Below, one piece after another: positions 6,005 to 7,509 of a stretch of 7,509 bases of DNA. The stretch is taken from assembly GCF_000211815.1 (NCBI RefSeq), contig NZ_GL890957.1, positions 7,922 through 15,430 of the forward strand. The letters are read 5' to 3'. Position 1 is the first letter of the stretch; each line of letters begins with the position of its first letter. Both the position numbers and the translations under genes were made by a program. The DNA is from Moorena producens 3L (GTDB lineage: Bacteria; Cyanobacteriota; Cyanobacteriia; Cyanobacteriales; Coleofasciculaceae). The notes under the pieces are model-generated. The model did not search any database. It saw only the letters and a list, made by a program, of their open reading frames with translations, and was not told where the DNA came from.

Positions 6005-7075
6005 ATGGCAAATATATGGATAGATGATATGCATTTTAACTTTGCGGTTATTGGGAATGGATTGCTAGGATCTGCTATTTTAGACGAGATTTCAAAAGAT
6101 CATTCTAGTGTTGTGGGATATGGTGCCAACTATGGTACAGCAGGTCGTTATTTCTCAAGCCATGAGGATGATTCAAGGCTTGTTAGAACTTATCATGATG
6201 ACCACTACTGGGAAGATCTGGCAATCCGTAATCTTCAGGAAATTAGAGCTTTGGAAAAGGAAGTAGAAATGAAAGTATTCTACGACCTTCCTGTATATTA
6301 TAATCGTAAAGATAACCAAGATGCATTGTTGTATGCCAGCCTTCAGCCTATTGGTGAGCAACATTCAGAAAGGGTACGACCACTCTTCAATGCTGAAGAT
6401 ATAGAAGGAGGCTTCCTTGACCCAAAGAGATATATTAAAGCCATGAATAGGCGTTCAATAAGGCGTGGCATAAATATTTATCCAACGGCAGTAACCTCTG
6501 TTACACAGGATAGAGAGGTATATCAGCTTATTCCATTAACTGGTCAAAGCGCTAGCACAGACATTGTTATTGACACCAGGGGAGCGTTTTCGGAAGAAGC
6601 TTTCAAACAAGGTAAAATCACCATTGTAGGAAAAGTTCTTATTTACACCACTGCTCCATTAGATGTAGAAGAAGGTAGCTTTTGCTTTATCGATTCATCC
6701 CCAAAGCAAAATGTCTTTCAGAATGCCTACGGCTTTTTCCAGTATCAAAAATTAGAGAATACAGCTATCTCAAAGTTCGGATTTACAGAATTACATTATG
6801 AAGAGTTAGCTAGCATAGATAAGTTGATATGGTGGTTCCAAGGGGGATATACTGAGTACAGTTATTTACAGGAAGCATTGCTGTATATAGAGGAATTTAT
6901 GGGTGGATCCCACAAACTTTTGTCAGTCAAGCCATGCGCCCTTTCACTTACGAGTAATGGTAAGCCATTTGTAGAGCGAAAAGGGAATTATATAACAATC
7001 ACAGGAGGAAATGGAAACCTCGCAAAGTGTAGCCAAGCTTTTGCACAGGAAGCATTACATCTTGTCGGTTTATGA
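6005..7075 (+). CDS. FAD-dependent amine/amino-acid oxidase (DAO family, sarcosine-oxidase-like)
   Basis: A 356-residue DAO-superfamily flavoprotein. The dinucleotide-binding motif GNGLLGS is at 17-23. SSHEDDSRLVRTYHDD (51-66) corresponds to the GSHHGDTRIIRHAYGE segment of monomeric sarcosine oxidase (MSOX), which contacts FAD. Near the C-terminus PCALSLTSNGKPFV aligns with the MSOX VCMYTKTLDEHFII segment, putting C311 at the cysteine that carries the covalent flavin. K257 (AISKFGF) falls where MSOX has its oxygen-activating lysine. The family oxidises C-N bonds of secondary or primary amines with O2, releasing H2O2. GAGG (5991-5994) lies 10 nt before ATG 6005; a second ATG at 6029 is possible but lacks such a site. 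The gene follows argG by 40 bp and precedes the cupin gene by 59 bp. The substrate is unknown; an amino acid or adduct made by the upstream enzymes is plausible. Confidence 0.8.
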   Translation: MANIWIDDMHFNFAVIGNGLLGSAILDEISKDHSSVVGYGANYGTAGRYFSSHEDDSRLVRTYHDDHYWEDLAIRNLQEIRALEKEVEMKVFYDLPVYYNRKDNQDALLYASLQPIGEQHSERVRPLFNAEDIEGGFLDPKRYIKAMNRRSIRRGINIYPTAVTSVTQDREVYQLIPLTGQSASTDIVIDTRGAFSEEAFKQGKITIVGKVLIYTTAPLDVEEGSFCFIDSSPKQNVFQNAYGFFQYQKLENTAISKFGFTELHYEELASIDKLIWWFQGGYTEYSYLQEALLYIEEFMGGSHKLLSVKPCALSLTSNGKPFVERKGNYITITGGNGNLAKCSQAFAQEALHLVGL

Positions 7076-7116
7076 TAATCCGTTTTGTACAGAAGTCACT
7101 AACAAGTTTTTTTTTT

Positions 7117-7123
7117 AAAGGAG
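7117..7123 (+). promoter_or_regulatory. Strong Shine-Dalgarno sequence of the cupin gene
   Basis: AAAGGAG (7117-7123) lies 11 nt before ATG 7135 and fixes that start. It directly follows a run of ten T residues (7107-7116) that has no G/C-rich stem before it, so the T-run is not called a terminator. Confidence 0.7.
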
Positions 7124-7134
7124 TCAGATAGCTT

Positions 7135-7509
7135 ATGTATATTCAACGTAAGATCGAAGCCTTAAGTAAGTATGAATATGGTTGCGATTTACGGCGACTT
7201 TATCCTTCCCAGGATTTATCTAACCCTCTCTACTGGGGATCCGCAATTGCTTCTGTGCGACCCGGTGAGTGTACAACCCCCCATAAGCATGATGAGCTAG
7301 AAACTTTTATCGTATTGGCAGGGAAGGGAAGGATGTACATTGAGGCAGAAGAAGAAGATCTTGAAGCTGGGGATGTTGTTTTCATTCCCAGAGAACAAAC
7401 CCATAGGTTTCAGAACCTGTCAAATCAGGATCCACTAACTTTTATTACCATCTTCTGGGACTCGCCAGAGGCGCGAGAACAAATTAAAACCTATATAGAT
7501 AATCAGACT
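7135..7509 (+). CDS. Cupin-domain protein, cut by the window edge
   Basis: 125 codons are open to the end of the window, starting MYIQRKIEALSKYEYGCDLR. Both cupin motifs are present. Motif 1 fits G-x5-HxH-x3-E-x6-G exactly (G44, H50, H52, E56, G63), and motif 2 fits G-x5-P-x4-H-x3-N (G79, P85, H90, N94). The three histidines and one glutamate form the usual metal site, so a metal-binding single cupin fold is expected. The reading frame is still open after the fold (WDSPEAREQIKTYI...), so either a small cupin ends just outside, or this is the N-terminal domain of a larger protein. Cupins range from isomerases and dioxygenases to sugar epimerases and sensors, so no reaction is assigned. Its place behind a DAO-type oxidase in a likely operon points to tailoring of the same metabolite. 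Confidence 0.85.
   Translation, partial: MYIQRKIEALSKYEYGCDLRRLYPSQDLSNPLYWGSAIASVRPGECTTPHKHDELETFIVLAGKGRMYIEAEEEDLEAGDVVFIPREQTHRFQNLSNQDPLTFITIFWDSPEAREQIKTYIDNQT

Noticed and set aside
6173..6364. Minus-strand 63-codon open frame
   Set aside because: Lies wholly inside the oxidase gene in antisense, with a low-complexity hydrophobic translation.
7107..7116. Run of ten T residues as an intrinsic terminator after the oxidase gene
   Set aside because: No stable G/C-rich stem precedes it; it directly abuts the Shine-Dalgarno sequence of the cupin gene, so read-through is expected.

Overview
The window looks like cyanobacterial DNA from an accessory, natural-product-like region. The evidence is a carbamoyltransferase whose sequence resembles cyanobacterial ArgF as I remember it, a GGGGTGT-type heptad repeat of the kind scattered through filamentous cyanobacterial genomes, TnpB-like and transposase remnants, MITE-like inverted-repeat elements, and AT-rich intergenic DNA. 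No rRNA, tRNA or CRISPR array is visible. The genus cannot be settled from the sequence alone.

Left part (1-1091): mobile-element debris, all on the minus strand. A TnpB/OrfB-type protein runs off the left edge (start codon at 441) behind a perfect-consensus sigma70 promoter (TTGACA, 17 bp, TATAAT). Behind it lies a broken transposase (536-1091): its zinc-ribbon N-terminus is intact from a good start and Shine-Dalgarno sequence, but the frame is lost after 40 codons. The rest is interrupted by a 231-bp element (641-871) that has 29-bp imperfect terminal inverted repeats and carries the heptads.

Middle (1092-1853): about 760 bp with no intact gene. It holds a perfect 12-bp tandem repeat, a 7-bp-stem hairpin, two short open stretches that may be decayed coding sequence, and a probable -10 box before argF.

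Right part (1854-7509): five genes, all on the plus strand. They are argF (ornithine carbamoyltransferase), a 148-bp MITE with a 3-bp target duplication, an EctB-like diaminobutyrate aminotransferase, an E. coli-subtype argininosuccinate synthetase, a monomeric-sarcosine-oxidase-like flavoenzyme, and a cupin that runs off the right edge. The last three are 40 and 59 bp apart and probably form one operon.

A possible working model, by inference: EctB makes L-2,4-diaminobutyrate (Dab) without ectA or ectC beside it. The carbamoyltransferase and the argininosuccinate synthetase then offer a route to a ureido or guanidino derivative of Dab (norcitrulline, norarginine), or else raise the arginine supply. 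The flavin amine oxidase and cupin would tailor the product. The oxidase plus cupin pair also recalls the hydrazine-forming cassettes of actinobacteria (DAO-type oxidase plus cupin/MetRS-like synthetase), and the cupin ORF is still open at the window end. Neither model is proven here; the downstream sequence would decide.
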